Notes: generated by a model from the sequence alone, not told the origin. A stretch of DNA of 64,000 nt from Pseudomonas putida (GCF_001636055.1 NZ_CP011789.1:3844001-3908000); one strand, 5' to 3'. Numbered from the stretch's first letter, positions 1-9,255 are shown. Numbers and translations: made by a program.

Positions 1-69
1 CGGCAGAACGATGCAGCAACCCGAAGCTCGCCGTGGTCACACCCGTAACCACCTGCGGAGGGTAACGTC

Positions 70-309
70 ATGCCGGTAGAAATCGACGAAAGCAACCAAC
101 GCTGCACACTGATCGGTGACAAGCTGCGCATAGAAGGCCTGGGGCCGGAGATCGAGATCTTCACCGATGAACAGCTGCGCATGTCGGTCGCGGTGCTGGC
201 GGGTGAACGCATACCAATCACCGAAGCCGAAGCCGACGCCCTGACCGTGATCGGTGCGGTGGATAGTCGCAGACATCTCAAGAGCAGTGCTCCAGGCTCG
301 GTAATCTGA
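70..309 (+). CDS. DUF3203 family small protein
   Basis: A 79-residue protein starting at an ATG preceded by a strong GGAGGG ribosome-binding site. It is acidic and has no signal peptide or membrane segment. I recognise it as the small Pseudomonas family DUF3203, whose function is unknown. An antisense frame overlaps it, but the ribosome-binding site and codon use favour the plus strand. About 120 bases separate it from ccoG, so co-transcription is possible but not shown. The first 69 bases of the window hold no complete gene that I can support. Confidence 0.75.
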   Translation: MPVEIDESNQRCTLIGDKLRIEGLGPEIEIFTDEQLRMSVAVLAGERIPITEAEADALTVIGAVDSRRHLKSSAPGSVI

Positions 310-430
310 GGCCTGCAAGGGACTTCTCGTTCATCTGATATGGTTTTTATCGCTCTACCTGAGCCTGTGCTGTAAACAGATCGGGGGCCATAGTGCCCGG
401 GCCTGATCGAGGCCTAATGAGCGAACCACC

Positions 431-1837
431 ATGAGCGAGAGAATCCCCTTCCGAATCATCCAGATCGAGCCTGCGGCCAAGTCCCCCAAGCGCCACGCAG
501 ACGGGCGCATCCAGACCCGCAGCTTCACAGGCCTGTACCGCAACCTGCGGATCGGCTTCTCCGGCCTGTTGTTCGTGTTGTTCTTCGGCACGGCCTGGCT
601 GAACTGGAACGGTCGCCAGGCCGTGCTCTGGGACCTTGCCGACAGCAAGTTCCACATCTTTGCCGCAACCTTCTGGCCACAGGATTTCATCCTGCTGTCG
701 GCACTGCTGATCATCTGCGCGTTCGGCCTGTTCGCCATCACCGTCTTCGCCGGGCGGGTGTGGTGCGGCTACAGCTGCCCGCAGAGCGTCTGGACCTGGC
801 TTTTCATGTGGTGCGAGAAGGTCACCGAAGGCGACCGCAACCAGCGCATCCGCCTGGCAGCCGCGCCCTGGAGCCTCGGCAAGTTCGCCCGCCGCAGCCT
901 CAAGCATGGATTGTGGCTGGCCATCGGGGTGATCACTGGCCTCACCTTCGTCGGTTACTTCACCCCCATCCGCCCGCTGGCCCAAGAGCTGCTGACCCTT
1001 CAGCTGGGCGGCGTAGCGCTGTTCTGGGTGGTCTTTTTCACTGCCGCCACCTACCTGAACGCCGGCTGGCTGCGTGAAGCCGTGTGCATGCACATGTGCC
1101 CCTATGCGCGCTTTCAGAGCGTGATGTTCGACAAGGACACCCTGGCCGTGGCCTACGATCCAGGTCGCGGTGAAAGCCGCGGCCCCCGCAAGAAAGGCAG
1201 CGACCGTCAGGCACAGCATCTGGGCGACTGCATCGACTGCACCCTGTGCGTGCAGGTCTGCCCCACCGGCATCGACATCCGCGACGGCCTGCAGATGGCC
1301 TGTATCGGTTGCGCTGCGTGCATCGACGCCTGCGACGGGGTCATGGACAAGATGGGCTACCCCCGCGGCCTGATCGGCTACAAGTCCGAACACAACCTCC
1401 AAGGCGGCCGCACCCACTGGCTGAGACCGCGCCTGCTGGGTTACGCCACGGCCCTGCTGGTCATGATCGGTGCCCTGGTGATGGCCTTGCAGATGCGCCC
1501 GATGGTGTCGCTGGACGTCATCAAGGACCGCGGCCTGTTCCGTGAGAATGCCCAGGGCCAGATCGAGAATATCTACCTGCTCAAGATCATCAACAAGACC
1601 CAGCATCCCCAGCACTATCGACTACGTCTGGTAGACGCCGAAGGCTTCGTGCTGCACGGCAAGCAAGCGATATTCATTCCTGCCGGAGAAATGAGCGAAC
1701 TGCCGGTATCGGTGGCGATGCTCGCCGACCGCCCAACAAGCAGTTCGGTAGACCTCACGTTCGAGGTACAGGACAGCGACCAGCCGCAGGTGCACAGCCG
1801 TGCACGCAGCCGTTTCGTTGCGCCGCTCAACCGCTGA
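431..1837 (+). CDS. ccoG: cytochrome c oxidase accessory protein CcoG (FixG/RdxA family)
   Basis: Inner-membrane iron-sulfur protein of the CcoG/FixG family, which acts in assembly of cbb3-type cytochrome oxidase and has been linked to copper reduction. The 468-residue protein has membrane segments near residues 40-58, 88-107, 160-178, 190-207 and 333-353. Two ferredoxin-type 4Fe-4S motifs are complete, with cysteines 267, 270, 273, 277 and 291, 294, 297, 301. Membrane-side cysteine pairs at 112/116 and 219/223 are present, and the C-terminal part is the usual Ig-like periplasmic domain. The length is normal. No ccoNOQP or ccoHIS genes are visible nearby, although the window starts only 430 bases upstream. 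The ribosome-binding site is weak. Confidence 0.95.
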   Translation: MSERIPFRIIQIEPAAKSPKRHADGRIQTRSFTGLYRNLRIGFSGLLFVLFFGTAWLNWNGRQAVLWDLADSKFHIFAATFWPQDFILLSALLIICAFGLFAITVFAGRVWCGYSCPQSVWTWLFMWCEKVTEGDRNQRIRLAAAPWSLGKFARRSLKHGLWLAIGVITGLTFVGYFTPIRPLAQELLTLQLGGVALFWVVFFTAATYLNAGWLREAVCMHMCPYARFQSVMFDKDTLAVAYDPGRGESRGPRKKGSDRQAQHLGDCIDCTLCVQVCPTGIDIRDGLQMACIGCAACIDACDGVMDKMGYPRGLIGYKSEHNLQGGRTHWLRPRLLGYATALLVMIGALVMALQMRPMVSLDVIKDRGLFRENAQGQIENIYLLKIINKTQHPQHYRLRLVDAEGFVLHGKQAIFIPAGEMSELPVSVAMLADRPTSSSVDLTFEVQDSDQPQVHSRARSRFVAPLNR

Positions 1838-1885
1838 TCCCTTACACTGCCTTGAACCTTGCCTGCCAGGCCGAATAACACAACG

Positions 1886-3295
1886 ATGAAACGCTACGAA
1901 CGATTCGCCGACGATATCGCCGAACTGATCCGCTCCGGGGTGCTTGGCCCCGGACAGCGTGTGCCCTCGGTACGCTACGCCAGCCAGACCCACGGGGTCA
2001 GCCCCTCCACGGTGTTCCAGGCCTATTACCTGCTCGAGCGCCGCGGGCTGATTCGTGCCCGGCCGCGTTCGGGCTACTTCGTCAATACCCACGCACCTCG
2101 CCAGTTCAGCGAACCCCAGGCACAGGCACCGGTCAGCGAATCCACCGATGTCGATGTCAGTGCCCTGGTATTTTCCATCCTTGATTCGATCAAGGACCCT
2201 CACACCGTCCCCTTCGGCTCGGCCTTCCCCAGCCCCACCCTGTTCCCGCTGCAGCGCCTGGCCCGCTCGCTGGCCAGCGCCAGCCGCGCCATGGACCCAC
2301 GCGTGGTGGTCACCGACCTGTCACCGGGCAACCCGCAGTTGCGCCGCCAGATCGCCCTGCGCTACATGGTCGCCGGCCTGATGCTGCCGATGGAAGAGCT
2401 GCTGATCACCAATGGCGCGCTGGAAGCCCTCAACCTGTGCCTGCAGGCAGTCACAGAGCCGGGGGACCTGGTTGCCATCGAAGCCCCGGCCTTCTACGTG
2501 TGCCTGCAGGTGCTCGAACGACTGAAGCTCAAGGCCGTGGAAATTCCCGTGCACCCACGTGAAGGCATGGACTTGGGTGTACTGGCACAAACCCTGGAGA
2601 AACACCCGGTCAAGGCCGTATGGTCGATGACCAACTTCCAGAACCCGGTCGGCGCGAGCATGCCCGAGGCGAAAAAGCAGGCACTGGTCGAACTCCTGCA
2701 CCGCCACCAGGTGCCGCTGATCGAGGACGACGTCTACGCCGAGCTCTACTACGCCCAGCAAGCGCCCAAGCCGGCCAAGGCCTTCGACCGCGACGGCCTG
2801 GTCATGCACTGCGGCTCGTTCTCCAAGAGCCTCGCCCCAGGCTACCGGGTGGGCTGGGTCGCCGCCGGCCGTTTCGCTCAGAAGATCGAGCGGCTCAAGC
2901 TGATGACCTCGCTGTGCGCCTCGATGCCGGCCCAGGCCGCCATCGCCGACTACCTGCAACATGGCGGTTACGATCGCCACCTGCGCAAGTTGCGCTACGC
3001 CCTGGAAGGCCAGCAGGCCAACATGCTCGCCGCCATTGCCCGCCATTTCCCGGCGCAGACACGGGTCAGCCAGCCCGCCGGCGGCTACTTCCTGTGGCTG
3101 GAACTGCCCGAGCAGATGGACGCGCTCAAGCTGTTCCACATGGCCCTGGCGCAAGGCATCAGCATCGCACCGGGGCCGATCTTCTCGCCGACCCGGCGCT
3201 TCGGCAACTGCATCAGGCTGAACTACGGCAGCCCGTGGAACGACGCCACGGAGACTGCGATGGAGACACTGGGGCGTATCGTGCGCTCATTCTGA
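1886..3295 (+). CDS. MocR-type GntR/aminotransferase-fold transcriptional regulator
   Basis: A 469-residue regulator with an N-terminal GntR winged helix (about residues 1-70; motif PSVRYASQTHGVSPSTV) joined to a fold-type I aminotransferase domain. The PLP lysine is K314 in SFSKSLAPGYRVGW, and the conserved NPVG and EDDVY motifs are intact, so PLP binding is likely. The ATG at 1886 is chosen because a TTG 27 bases upstream would add a low-complexity tail. MocR proteins usually regulate amino-acid, amine or vitamin B6 genes; the target here is not apparent because no transporter or metabolic gene is divergent from it. It follows ccoG by 48 bases. Confidence 0.9.
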   Translation: MKRYERFADDIAELIRSGVLGPGQRVPSVRYASQTHGVSPSTVFQAYYLLERRGLIRARPRSGYFVNTHAPRQFSEPQAQAPVSESTDVDVSALVFSILDSIKDPHTVPFGSAFPSPTLFPLQRLARSLASASRAMDPRVVVTDLSPGNPQLRRQIALRYMVAGLMLPMEELLITNGALEALNLCLQAVTEPGDLVAIEAPAFYVCLQVLERLKLKAVEIPVHPREGMDLGVLAQTLEKHPVKAVWSMTNFQNPVGASMPEAKKQALVELLHRHQVPLIEDDVYAELYYAQQAPKPAKAFDRDGLVMHCGSFSKSLAPGYRVGWVAAGRFAQKIERLKLMTSLCASMPAQAAIADYLQHGGYDRHLRKLRYALEGQQANMLAAIARHFPAQTRVSQPAGGYFLWLELPEQMDALKLFHMALAQGISIAPGPIFSPTRRFGNCIRLNYGSPWNDATETAMETLGRIVRSF

Positions 3296-3327
3296 AGGAT
3301 CAGCCGCTATAGTGAGGCTACCTGCCC

Positions 3328-5031
3328 ATGGACGAGCATGCGATGGACGACCCCACTCAACTGCGCCAACAGATCCTGGCCTTGCAGCAGCGCAACGGCG
3401 AGCTGGAAAACCGGCTGGCGCAGCAAGCCGAAGTATTGCCCTTGGACAACGTCCTGTTGCGCCGAGTGCACGAGCAACTCGAGCAGCGCTTCGACCAGAC
3501 CCTGGCCGAACGCCGGCTGTTCATCGAGCTGGTCGATCACAGCCTGGCCAATGTCTTCGTCATCGCCCCGGACCTGCGCCTGCAAGCGATCAACCGCACC
3601 GGCCGGCAGACATTCCAACGCCTGCACGGTTTTTGCCTCAGAGTCGGCGATCGCCTGGACGAAGCGCTTGCCGGCCTGCCACAGCCGCTCCAATGCCTGC
3701 TACCACTGGTCAACCGAGCGCTGGCGGGTGAAACGGTGATCGAAAGCGTCGCCTTCGACGGGCCGCCCTATCGGCGCCACTACGAGCTGCGGATCACCCC
3801 GCTGCACAGCGACGAACGCCCGCCTTTCAGCGCCTGTCTGTTCGCCTACGACATCACCGAGCGCACCCTTGAGCAGGAGCGCCTGCGCGAAGCCGAGCAG
3901 GCACTGCGCCAGGCGCAGAAAATGGAAGCGGTCGGCCAACTCACCGGCGGCATCGCCCACGACTTCAATAACCTGCTCGGTGGCATCTTCGGTGCGCTGG
4001 AGCTTGCCAAGCCACGCCTGTGCGGGCCGCAGAACGATGAGGTGAGCCGGCTGTTCGGCATCATCGAGCAAAACGCGTCCAAGGCCGCGTCACTGGTGCA
4101 GCGCCTGCTGGCCTTCTCGCGCAGACAGACATTGCTGCCCCGCGCCACCGACATCCAGCAACTGGTCGGCGACATGCTGGCGCTGCTGCAGAGCTCGCTG
4201 CGCTCGGACATCGAGCTCATCGATCGCACAGCTTCACAGCTGTGGCCAACCTGCATCGACCCCTCGCAACTAGAAAGCGCGCTGCTCAACCTGTGCATCA
4301 ATGCCCGCGATGCCATGCCCGACGGTGGCACCTTGGTGATTCATTGCGAAAACCTGGAAATGACCCCGGCGCAAGCCCAACGTCTGCGGCTCGCCCCGGG
4401 CCAATACCTGCACTTGCGAGTCGAGGACAACGGCCAAGGCATGCCAGCGGAGGTGGCGCAACGAGCCATCGAACCGTTCTACACCACCAAGCCGCTCGGG
4501 CAGGGCACTGGCTTGGGGTTGTCCATGGTGTACGGCTTCGTGCGGCAGTCTGGAGGGCAAATGCACCTCGACTCGATTCCGGGCAACGGCACCTGCGTTC
4601 ACCTTTATTTGCCCAGGGCCGAAAACCTCCCGCCCCCCGAACCGCAGAGCCTGCCGGCCCCGCCCACTGCGCAGTCAATCCTGCTGATCGAGGACCAGGC
4701 GGCGATGAAGCTGGTCATCAGCGAGCTGCTGAGCGAGGCGGGCTACGACGTGCATGCCTTCGCCAGCATCGACCGGGCGCTTGCCGCCCTGCGCAAGGGG
4801 CTGCGCCCGGACCTGCTGGTCGGCAACATCGCCTTGTCCGACAGCCCCAAGGGTAGGCAACTGATCGAAATGAATGCGGCCCTGACACCTGGCTGCACAG
4901 CCTTGCTCATCAACGGCTACGCCACCCAGACGCTGGCAGACCACGGCGGGTTGCCAACAAATATCGAAATCATTTCCAGCCCGTTCGAGCTCAAAGCACT
5001 GCTCGAACGGGTGACACACATCCTGGGCTGA
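3328..5031 (+). CDS. PAS hybrid sensor histidine kinase with degenerate receiver domain
   Basis: A 567-residue soluble sensor kinase. Order: coiled N-terminus (10-65), PAS-like sensor (about 65-180), HisKA with H211 in the H-box GGIAHDFNN, HATPase_c with N325 in the N-box and the DNGQGM and GTGLGLSM glycine boxes, then a C-terminal receiver-like domain (451-560). The kinase half looks active. The receiver keeps E455 and D456, but the phospho-acceptor Asp is replaced by N500 (LLVGNIALSD) and the switch Lys before PF is S551. It therefore probably cannot take part in normal phosphotransfer. No membrane segment is seen, so the signal is probably cytosolic. No cognate response regulator is adjacent. 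The ATG at 3328 has TGAGG 10 bases upstream. Confidence 0.9.
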   Translation: MDEHAMDDPTQLRQQILALQQRNGELENRLAQQAEVLPLDNVLLRRVHEQLEQRFDQTLAERRLFIELVDHSLANVFVIAPDLRLQAINRTGRQTFQRLHGFCLRVGDRLDEALAGLPQPLQCLLPLVNRALAGETVIESVAFDGPPYRRHYELRITPLHSDERPPFSACLFAYDITERTLEQERLREAEQALRQAQKMEAVGQLTGGIAHDFNNLLGGIFGALELAKPRLCGPQNDEVSRLFGIIEQNASKAASLVQRLLAFSRRQTLLPRATDIQQLVGDMLALLQSSLRSDIELIDRTASQLWPTCIDPSQLESALLNLCINARDAMPDGGTLVIHCENLEMTPAQAQRLRLAPGQYLHLRVEDNGQGMPAEVAQRAIEPFYTTKPLGQGTGLGLSMVYGFVRQSGGQMHLDSIPGNGTCVHLYLPRAENLPPPEPQSLPAPPTAQSILLIEDQAAMKLVISELLSEAGYDVHAFASIDRALAALRKGLRPDLLVGNIALSDSPKGRQLIEMNAALTPGCTALLINGYATQTLADHGGLPTNIEIISSPFELKALLERVTHILG

Positions 5032-5034
5032 AGC

Positions 5035-5781
5035 TCAGCGCCCGCCACCCAGATCGATGAAGCTGCCGGTGGAATAGGATGCTTTCTCCGACAACAACCA
5101 GAGGATCGCCTCGGCCACTTCCTCCGGTTGCCCACCGCGGCCCATGGGCAGGCCAGGTTCGAGCTTGGTGACGCGCTGGGCATCACCGCTCAGGACGTGA
5201 AAGTCGGTATGGATATAACCGGGACGCACGCCGTTGACCCGCACACCCTCGCCCGCCACTTCCTTGGCAAGCCCAAGGGTGAAGGTGTCCAACGCGCCCT
5301 TGGAAGCGGCATAGTCGACGTACTCGTTGGGCGAGCCCAGGCGTGCGGCCACCGACGACACGTTGACGATCGCACCACCCTGCCCGCCATGGCGCCGCGA
5401 CATGCGCAGCAAGGCATGTTTGGCACAGAGCATCGGGCCGACCACGTTGGTTTTCATCAGCTTGAGCAGGCGGAATTCGGACATCTCGTCGACCCGGCTC
5501 TGGGTCGCGATGGTCCCGGCATTATTGACCAGTGCGGTGACAGGGCCCAGCTCCTGGTCGATCCGCTGGAACACCTGGATCACTTCATCCTCGACGCTGG
5601 CATCGGCCCGCACGGCGATGGCCTGGGCGCCCAGCCCCCGAACCTCAGCAAGGATGCGTTCGGCAGCGTGATCGTCGGCGTGATAATTGATGCAGATGCG
5701 GTAGCCCTGTTGCGCCGCCAACCGCGCGGTCGCGGCACCGATACCGCGGCTGGCACCAGTGATGAGAATGACCTTGTCCAT
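5035..5781 (-). CDS. SDR family NAD(P)-dependent oxidoreductase (YgfF-like)
   Basis: A classical short-chain dehydrogenase of 248 residues. It has the N-terminal cofactor motif TGASRGIG, the NNAG motif, the active-site Ser in NVSSVAARLG and the YAASK catalytic Tyr/Lys pair, and it ends in FIDLGGGR, typical of FabG-like SDRs. It resembles E. coli YgfF, a sugar-dehydrogenase-like SDR of uncertain substrate. The stop codon lies 3 bases from the end of the convergent hybrid kinase. The next gene upstream on this strand is the drug efflux permease, but 93 bases separate them and no functional link is obvious. Confidence 0.9.
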   Translation of the reverse strand: MDKVILITGASRGIGAATARLAAQQGYRICINYHADDHAAERILAEVRGLGAQAIAVRADASVEDEVIQVFQRIDQELGPVTALVNNAGTIATQSRVDEMSEFRLLKLMKTNVVGPMLCAKHALLRMSRRHGGQGGAIVNVSSVAARLGSPNEYVDYAASKGALDTFTLGLAKEVAGEGVRVNGVRPGYIHTDFHVLSGDAQRVTKLEPGLPMGRGGQPEEVAEAILWLLSEKASYSTGSFIDLGGGR

Positions 5782-5874
5782 GAAACTGCCACTGTCGAAG
5801 GAATAGACCTACAAGGTTAGGGGAAAAGCCCCGATCGCGGCAACGGCTGCACGCAGCCGTGCCGCAAGTACACC

Positions 5875-7410
5875 TCAGTGCCCCGCCGAAGCGGGTCCGG
5901 CTTTGGCCGTGAAGGGCGGACGAGCGAGCCACACCAGCAGGATCAAGGCGCCAAACACCCAGGTCAGCAAGGTGAAGTAGTCCACCGTCGACATCATGTA
6001 AGCCTGGCTGTTGAGGATCTGCTCAAGCTGCGCATAGCTCTGCGGACTCGCCCCGCCGAGTTGCTCGAGGGTGTGACGCGTTGCCGGGTCGTACTGACTG
6101 ATGTGCTCGCTCAGGTAGGCGTGGTGCTGGTCGGCCCGGCGGATCCAGATCCAGGTGGTCAGCGAGGCGGCGAAGCTGCCGCCGAGTGTACGCAGGAACG
6201 TGGCCAGCCCAGAGCCGTCGGCAATCTGATGCGGCGGCAGGTCCGAAAGCAGGATGGTCAGGGTCGGCATGAAGAACAGCGCGACTCCGATCCCCATGAA
6301 CAGTTGCACCAGGGCGATGTGCAGGAAGTCGACCTCGCTGGTGAAACCCGCACGCATGTAGCAGCTTGCGCCAATGGCCAGGAAGGCGATCCCTGCCAGC
6401 AGGCGCAGGTCGAAGCGATGCGCATACTTGCCAACGAAGGGCGACATGATCACCGGCAGCAGGCCGATCGGCGCTACCGCAAGCCCCGCCCAGGTCGCCG
6501 TGTAGCCCATCTGCGTCTGCAGCCACTGGGGCAGGATCAGGTTGATGCCAAAGAAGCCCGCATACCCGCCCACCAACACCAGGGTGCCGATGCGGAAATT
6601 GCGGTGCACGAACAGCCGCAGGTTCACCACCGGGTGCCGATCGGTGAGTTCCCAGATCACGAAGATGGCCAGGAAGACCGCGGAAATCAGGCTACCCACC
6701 ACGATGAACGAGGACTCGAACCAATCCAGGTCGTTACCCTTGTCGAGCACCACCTGCAAGGCGCCGACACCGACGATCAGCGTCAGCAGGCCGATGTAAT
6801 CCATCGGCTGGCGACTGGTGGTCACCGGACGTGTGCGCATCTGCTGGCGCACAACGGCGGCAGCGAACAGACCGATCGGTACGTTGATGAAGAAAATCCA
6901 CGGCCAGCTATAGCTGTCGGTGATCCAGCCGCCGAGGATGGGCCCGGCAATCGGGGCCACCACCGTAACCATTGCCAGCAACGCAAGAGCCATCCCCCGT
7001 TTGGCGGGAGGGTAGACCGCAATCAGCAAGGTCTGGGTCATCGGATACAAGGGGCCTGCGACCACGCCCTGGAGCACGCGAAAGCCCACGAGCTCGGGCA
7101 TCGACTGGGCAATACCACAGAGGAACGACGCCAGCACGAACAGCAAGGTGGCCCAGATGAACAGTTTCACCTCGCCAAAGCGGCGGCTCAGCCACCCCGT
7201 CAGCGGCAGGGCAATGGCATTGCTTACCGCAAAGGAGGTGATGACCCAGGTGCCCTGCTCGTAGCTCACCCCCAGATTGCCGGAAATGGTTGGCAACGCC
7301 ACGTTGGCGATGGTGGTGTCGAGCACCTGCATGAAGGTCGCCAGCGACAACCCAATGGTGGTCAGCAGCAGGCTCGGCGGGGTGAACTGGGCGGATGCGC
7401 CGTTGCTCAT
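5875..7410 (-). CDS. DHA2-family MFS multidrug efflux permease (EmrB-like)
   Basis: A 511-residue inner-membrane H+ antiporter of the 14-helix DHA2 family. N-terminal motif LDTTIANVALPTI, the GWLSRRFGEVKLF loop and the PIAGPILGGWITDSYSWPWIFFINVPIG motif C region are typical of EmrB/QacA. The start codon overlaps the stop of the HlyD partner by 4 bases (ATGA), so the two are translationally coupled. With an outer-membrane channel encoded elsewhere they should form an EmrAB-TolC-type pump for hydrophobic toxins or drugs. Expression is probably set by the MarR repressor at the head of the operon. Confidence 0.93.
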   Translation of the reverse strand: MSNGASAQFTPPSLLLTTIGLSLATFMQVLDTTIANVALPTISGNLGVSYEQGTWVITSFAVSNAIALPLTGWLSRRFGEVKLFIWATLLFVLASFLCGIAQSMPELVGFRVLQGVVAGPLYPMTQTLLIAVYPPAKRGMALALLAMVTVVAPIAGPILGGWITDSYSWPWIFFINVPIGLFAAAVVRQQMRTRPVTTSRQPMDYIGLLTLIVGVGALQVVLDKGNDLDWFESSFIVVGSLISAVFLAIFVIWELTDRHPVVNLRLFVHRNFRIGTLVLVGGYAGFFGINLILPQWLQTQMGYTATWAGLAVAPIGLLPVIMSPFVGKYAHRFDLRLLAGIAFLAIGASCYMRAGFTSEVDFLHIALVQLFMGIGVALFFMPTLTILLSDLPPHQIADGSGLATFLRTLGGSFAASLTTWIWIRRADQHHAYLSEHISQYDPATRHTLEQLGGASPQSYAQLEQILNSQAYMMSTVDYFTLLTWVFGALILLVWLARPPFTAKAGPASAGH

Positions 7411-8603
7411 CGCTGCGCCGTCTTGCCACTGGCGGCGCTGTTGTCATGGATCAGCTGGGCGATCAGACGATCGGCCTCGGCCAACTGACGGTCATACACC
7501 TGGGTGGTATAGCTGGCCTGTTGCGGCGGCTGTTGGGCCAGCGCCGGGCCACTCTGGTCGTGCAGGTCGACCTCGACCACGGTGGACAGGCCGATGCGCA
7601 GCGGATGGTCCTTGAGCTGCTCGGGGTTCAGGTGCACCCGCACCGGCACACGCTGGACGATCTTGATCCAGTTGCCCGTGGCGTTCTGCGCGGGCAGCAG
7701 GGCGAAGGCACTGCCAGTGCCGGCGCCCAGGCTGTCGACCGTCCCGCTGTACTTGACTTCGCTACCGTACAGGTCGGCGGTGATCTCCACTGGCTGACCG
7801 ATACGCATGTCACGCAGTTGGGTTTCCTTGAAGTTGGCGTCGATCCATACCTGGTCGAGGGGAATCACCGCCATGGTCGCGGTGCCCGGCTGCAGGCGTT
7901 GCCCCAATTGCACGGTGCGCTTGGCGACGTAGCCGGTCACCGGCGCCACCAACGTCGTGCGAGCGTTGTCCAGGTAAGCCTGACGCAGGTCGGAGGCCGC
8001 GGCCATCACGTCCGGGTGCGACGACACCACGGTGTCGTCGATCAGCGCAGTGCTGGTGTTGAGTTGCTGGCGGGCGTTGTCCAGGGCGCTCTGCGCGGCG
8101 GTCAGGTCGTCGCGTGAGTGCGACAGCTCTTCAGCGGCGATCGCCCCGCTGTCAGCCAGGACCTTGCGCCGGGCGTAGTTCTCGCGAGCCTTCTTCAGTT
8201 CGGCCTGGCGCGTCTGCATCTGGGCCTTGAGTGCATCGACGTTACTGTACAAGCCGCGCACCTGGCGCACCGTGCGCGCCAGCTTGGCCTCGCTGGCCTG
8301 CAGCGCGACCTCGCTGTCACTGGGGTCAAAGCGCAACAGCACCTGGCCGGCATGCACCAGGTCGCCATCGTCGGCGCCGATGCTGGTGACGGTACCCGTC
8401 ACCAGTGGGGTGATCTCCACCACATTACCGTTGACGTAGGCATCGTCGGTGCTTTCGTGCCAGCGCCCGACCAAGCTGTACCAGGCCCAGCCGGCGGCGC
8501 CGGCCAATATCAATACCAGCAGCAGGGCCAGCAGCCAGGTCTTGCGCTTGCGCGTGGCGTCGGGCACTTCGGCGGGAGTGGGTGCATCCGAGGGTGTGGC
8601 CAT
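7407..8603 (-). CDS. HlyD-family membrane fusion protein (EmrA-like)
   Basis: A 398-residue periplasmic adaptor. It has a short cytosolic N-terminus, one membrane helix (about residues 20-42), a biotinyl-lipoyl-like half motif (VEITPLVTGTVTSIGADDGDLV), a long alpha-hairpin with DALKAQMQTRQ repeats, and a C-terminal beta-barrel. It bridges the DHA2 permease to an outer-membrane factor. The ATG at 8603 is chosen over an in-frame upstream start because it has AAAGG 8 bases before it and removes an unlikely 18-residue extension. It lies 16 bases after the MarR gene and overlaps the permease start by 4 bases, which gives a marR-emrA-emrB-like operon. Confidence 0.93.
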   Translation of the reverse strand: MATPSDAPTPAEVPDATRKRKTWLLALLLVLILAGAAGWAWYSLVGRWHESTDDAYVNGNVVEITPLVTGTVTSIGADDGDLVHAGQVLLRFDPSDSEVALQASEAKLARTVRQVRGLYSNVDALKAQMQTRQAELKKARENYARRKVLADSGAIAAEELSHSRDDLTAAQSALDNARQQLNTSTALIDDTVVSSHPDVMAAASDLRQAYLDNARTTLVAPVTGYVAKRTVQLGQRLQPGTATMAVIPLDQVWIDANFKETQLRDMRIGQPVEITADLYGSEVKYSGTVDSLGAGTGSAFALLPAQNATGNWIKIVQRVPVRVHLNPEQLKDHPLRIGLSTVVEVDLHDQSGPALAQQPPQQASYTTQVYDRQLAEADRLIAQLIHDNSAASGKTAQR

Positions 8604-8619
8604 GAGAAGTACCTTTGAA

Positions 8620-9114
8620 TCAAGTCGGATCAGGGGTGCGATCGCCGAAACGGGCAATCGTCAACGGGTCGCTGGCGGCCAAGAGAATCTTTGCCAGCAG
8701 CGTCTCGAGGATTTTGAGCTCGTCGGGTTCGAGCGAACCGACCAGCTCGTTCATCGCCATTGCCCCGATCTCCGGCAGACGGTCAGCCAGACGTTGACCG
8801 TCGTCGGTCAGCGCCAGCCGCACCTGACGACGGTCGTCGGGGCAGCGGTTGCGCAGGATCAGGCCCTTCTGCTCGAGGCGATCGAGCATGCGCGTCATCG
8901 AACCGCTGTCCAGCCCCAGGCAGCGGCACAGTTCGGCCGGGGTATCTACCTGGTACTGGGTCACGATGATCAGCACCTTGAACTGCGCAGCGGTAACGCC
9001 ATCAGCTTCCAGGTGCCAGTCGAGAATGCGGTCCTTCAATAACGAGGCGCGGCCGAGCAACATGCCAATGGCGCAGGTCTGGAAGTTTTCCGGGGTGAAA
9101 TGGGCCATCGGCAT
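8620..9114 (-). CDS. MarR-family transcriptional regulator of the efflux operon
   Basis: A 164-residue MarR-type winged-helix repressor. The DNA-binding core is recognisable in TPAELCRCLGLDSGSMTRMLDRLEQKGLILR, followed by the wing NRCPDDRRQVRLALTDDG. It is the first gene of the operon with the HlyD and DHA2 genes, and resembles EmrR/MprA regulators that respond to phenolic or hydrophobic compounds. A 14-bp perfect palindrome sits in its promoter, which suggests autorepression of the whole operon. A second ATG 6 bases downstream (9108) is an alternative start. The effector is unknown. Confidence 0.92.
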   Translation of the reverse strand: MPMAHFTPENFQTCAIGMLLGRASLLKDRILDWHLEADGVTAAQFKVLIIVTQYQVDTPAELCRCLGLDSGSMTRMLDRLEQKGLILRNRCPDDRRQVRLALTDDGQRLADRLPEIGAMAMNELVGSLEPDELKILETLLAKILLAASDPLTIARFGDRTPDPT

Positions 9115-9136
9115 CGCTCAGAAAAGATGTTAGAAA

Positions 9137-9164
9137 ATATTACTGCCTAGGCAGTTAATGTCAA
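9137..9164 (-). promoter_or_regulatory. MarR operon promoter with embedded palindromic operator
   Basis: On the minus strand a perfect -35 TTGACA (9159-9164) and a -10-like TAATAT (9137-9142) are separated by 16 bases. The perfect 14-bp palindrome ACTGCCTAGGCAGT (9142-9155) fills that spacer. Repressor binding there would occlude RNA polymerase directly. It is 28 bases from the MarR start codon. The palindrome is seen directly; the assignment to this MarR protein is inferred from position and from the usual behaviour of the family. Confidence 0.75.
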
Positions 9165-9255
9165 AGCTTTTATTAGCAGGCTATCTAAGTCGTTGTTCCC
9201 TCAGTCCTCTTGGTGCCCCCATGCCTCAGCGCCGGAAAACCGACAAAAAAATCGC

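Noticed and set aside
1-69. C-terminal end of a gene cut by the window edge
   Set aside because: All three plus frames are short and none shows a recognisable ending, so no partial gene is called.
347-1615. Long antisense open frame opposite ccoG
   Set aside because: It lacks any recognisable domain, has the composition of a reverse-strand shadow (Gln, His and Ala-rich) in GC-rich coding DNA, and is fully covered by ccoG, which has intact cysteine motifs.
5878-7488. 536-residue open frame opposite the DHA2 efflux gene
   Set aside because: Arg, Gln and His-rich sequence with no hydrophobic core or motif; the opposite strand encodes a clear EmrB-type transporter.
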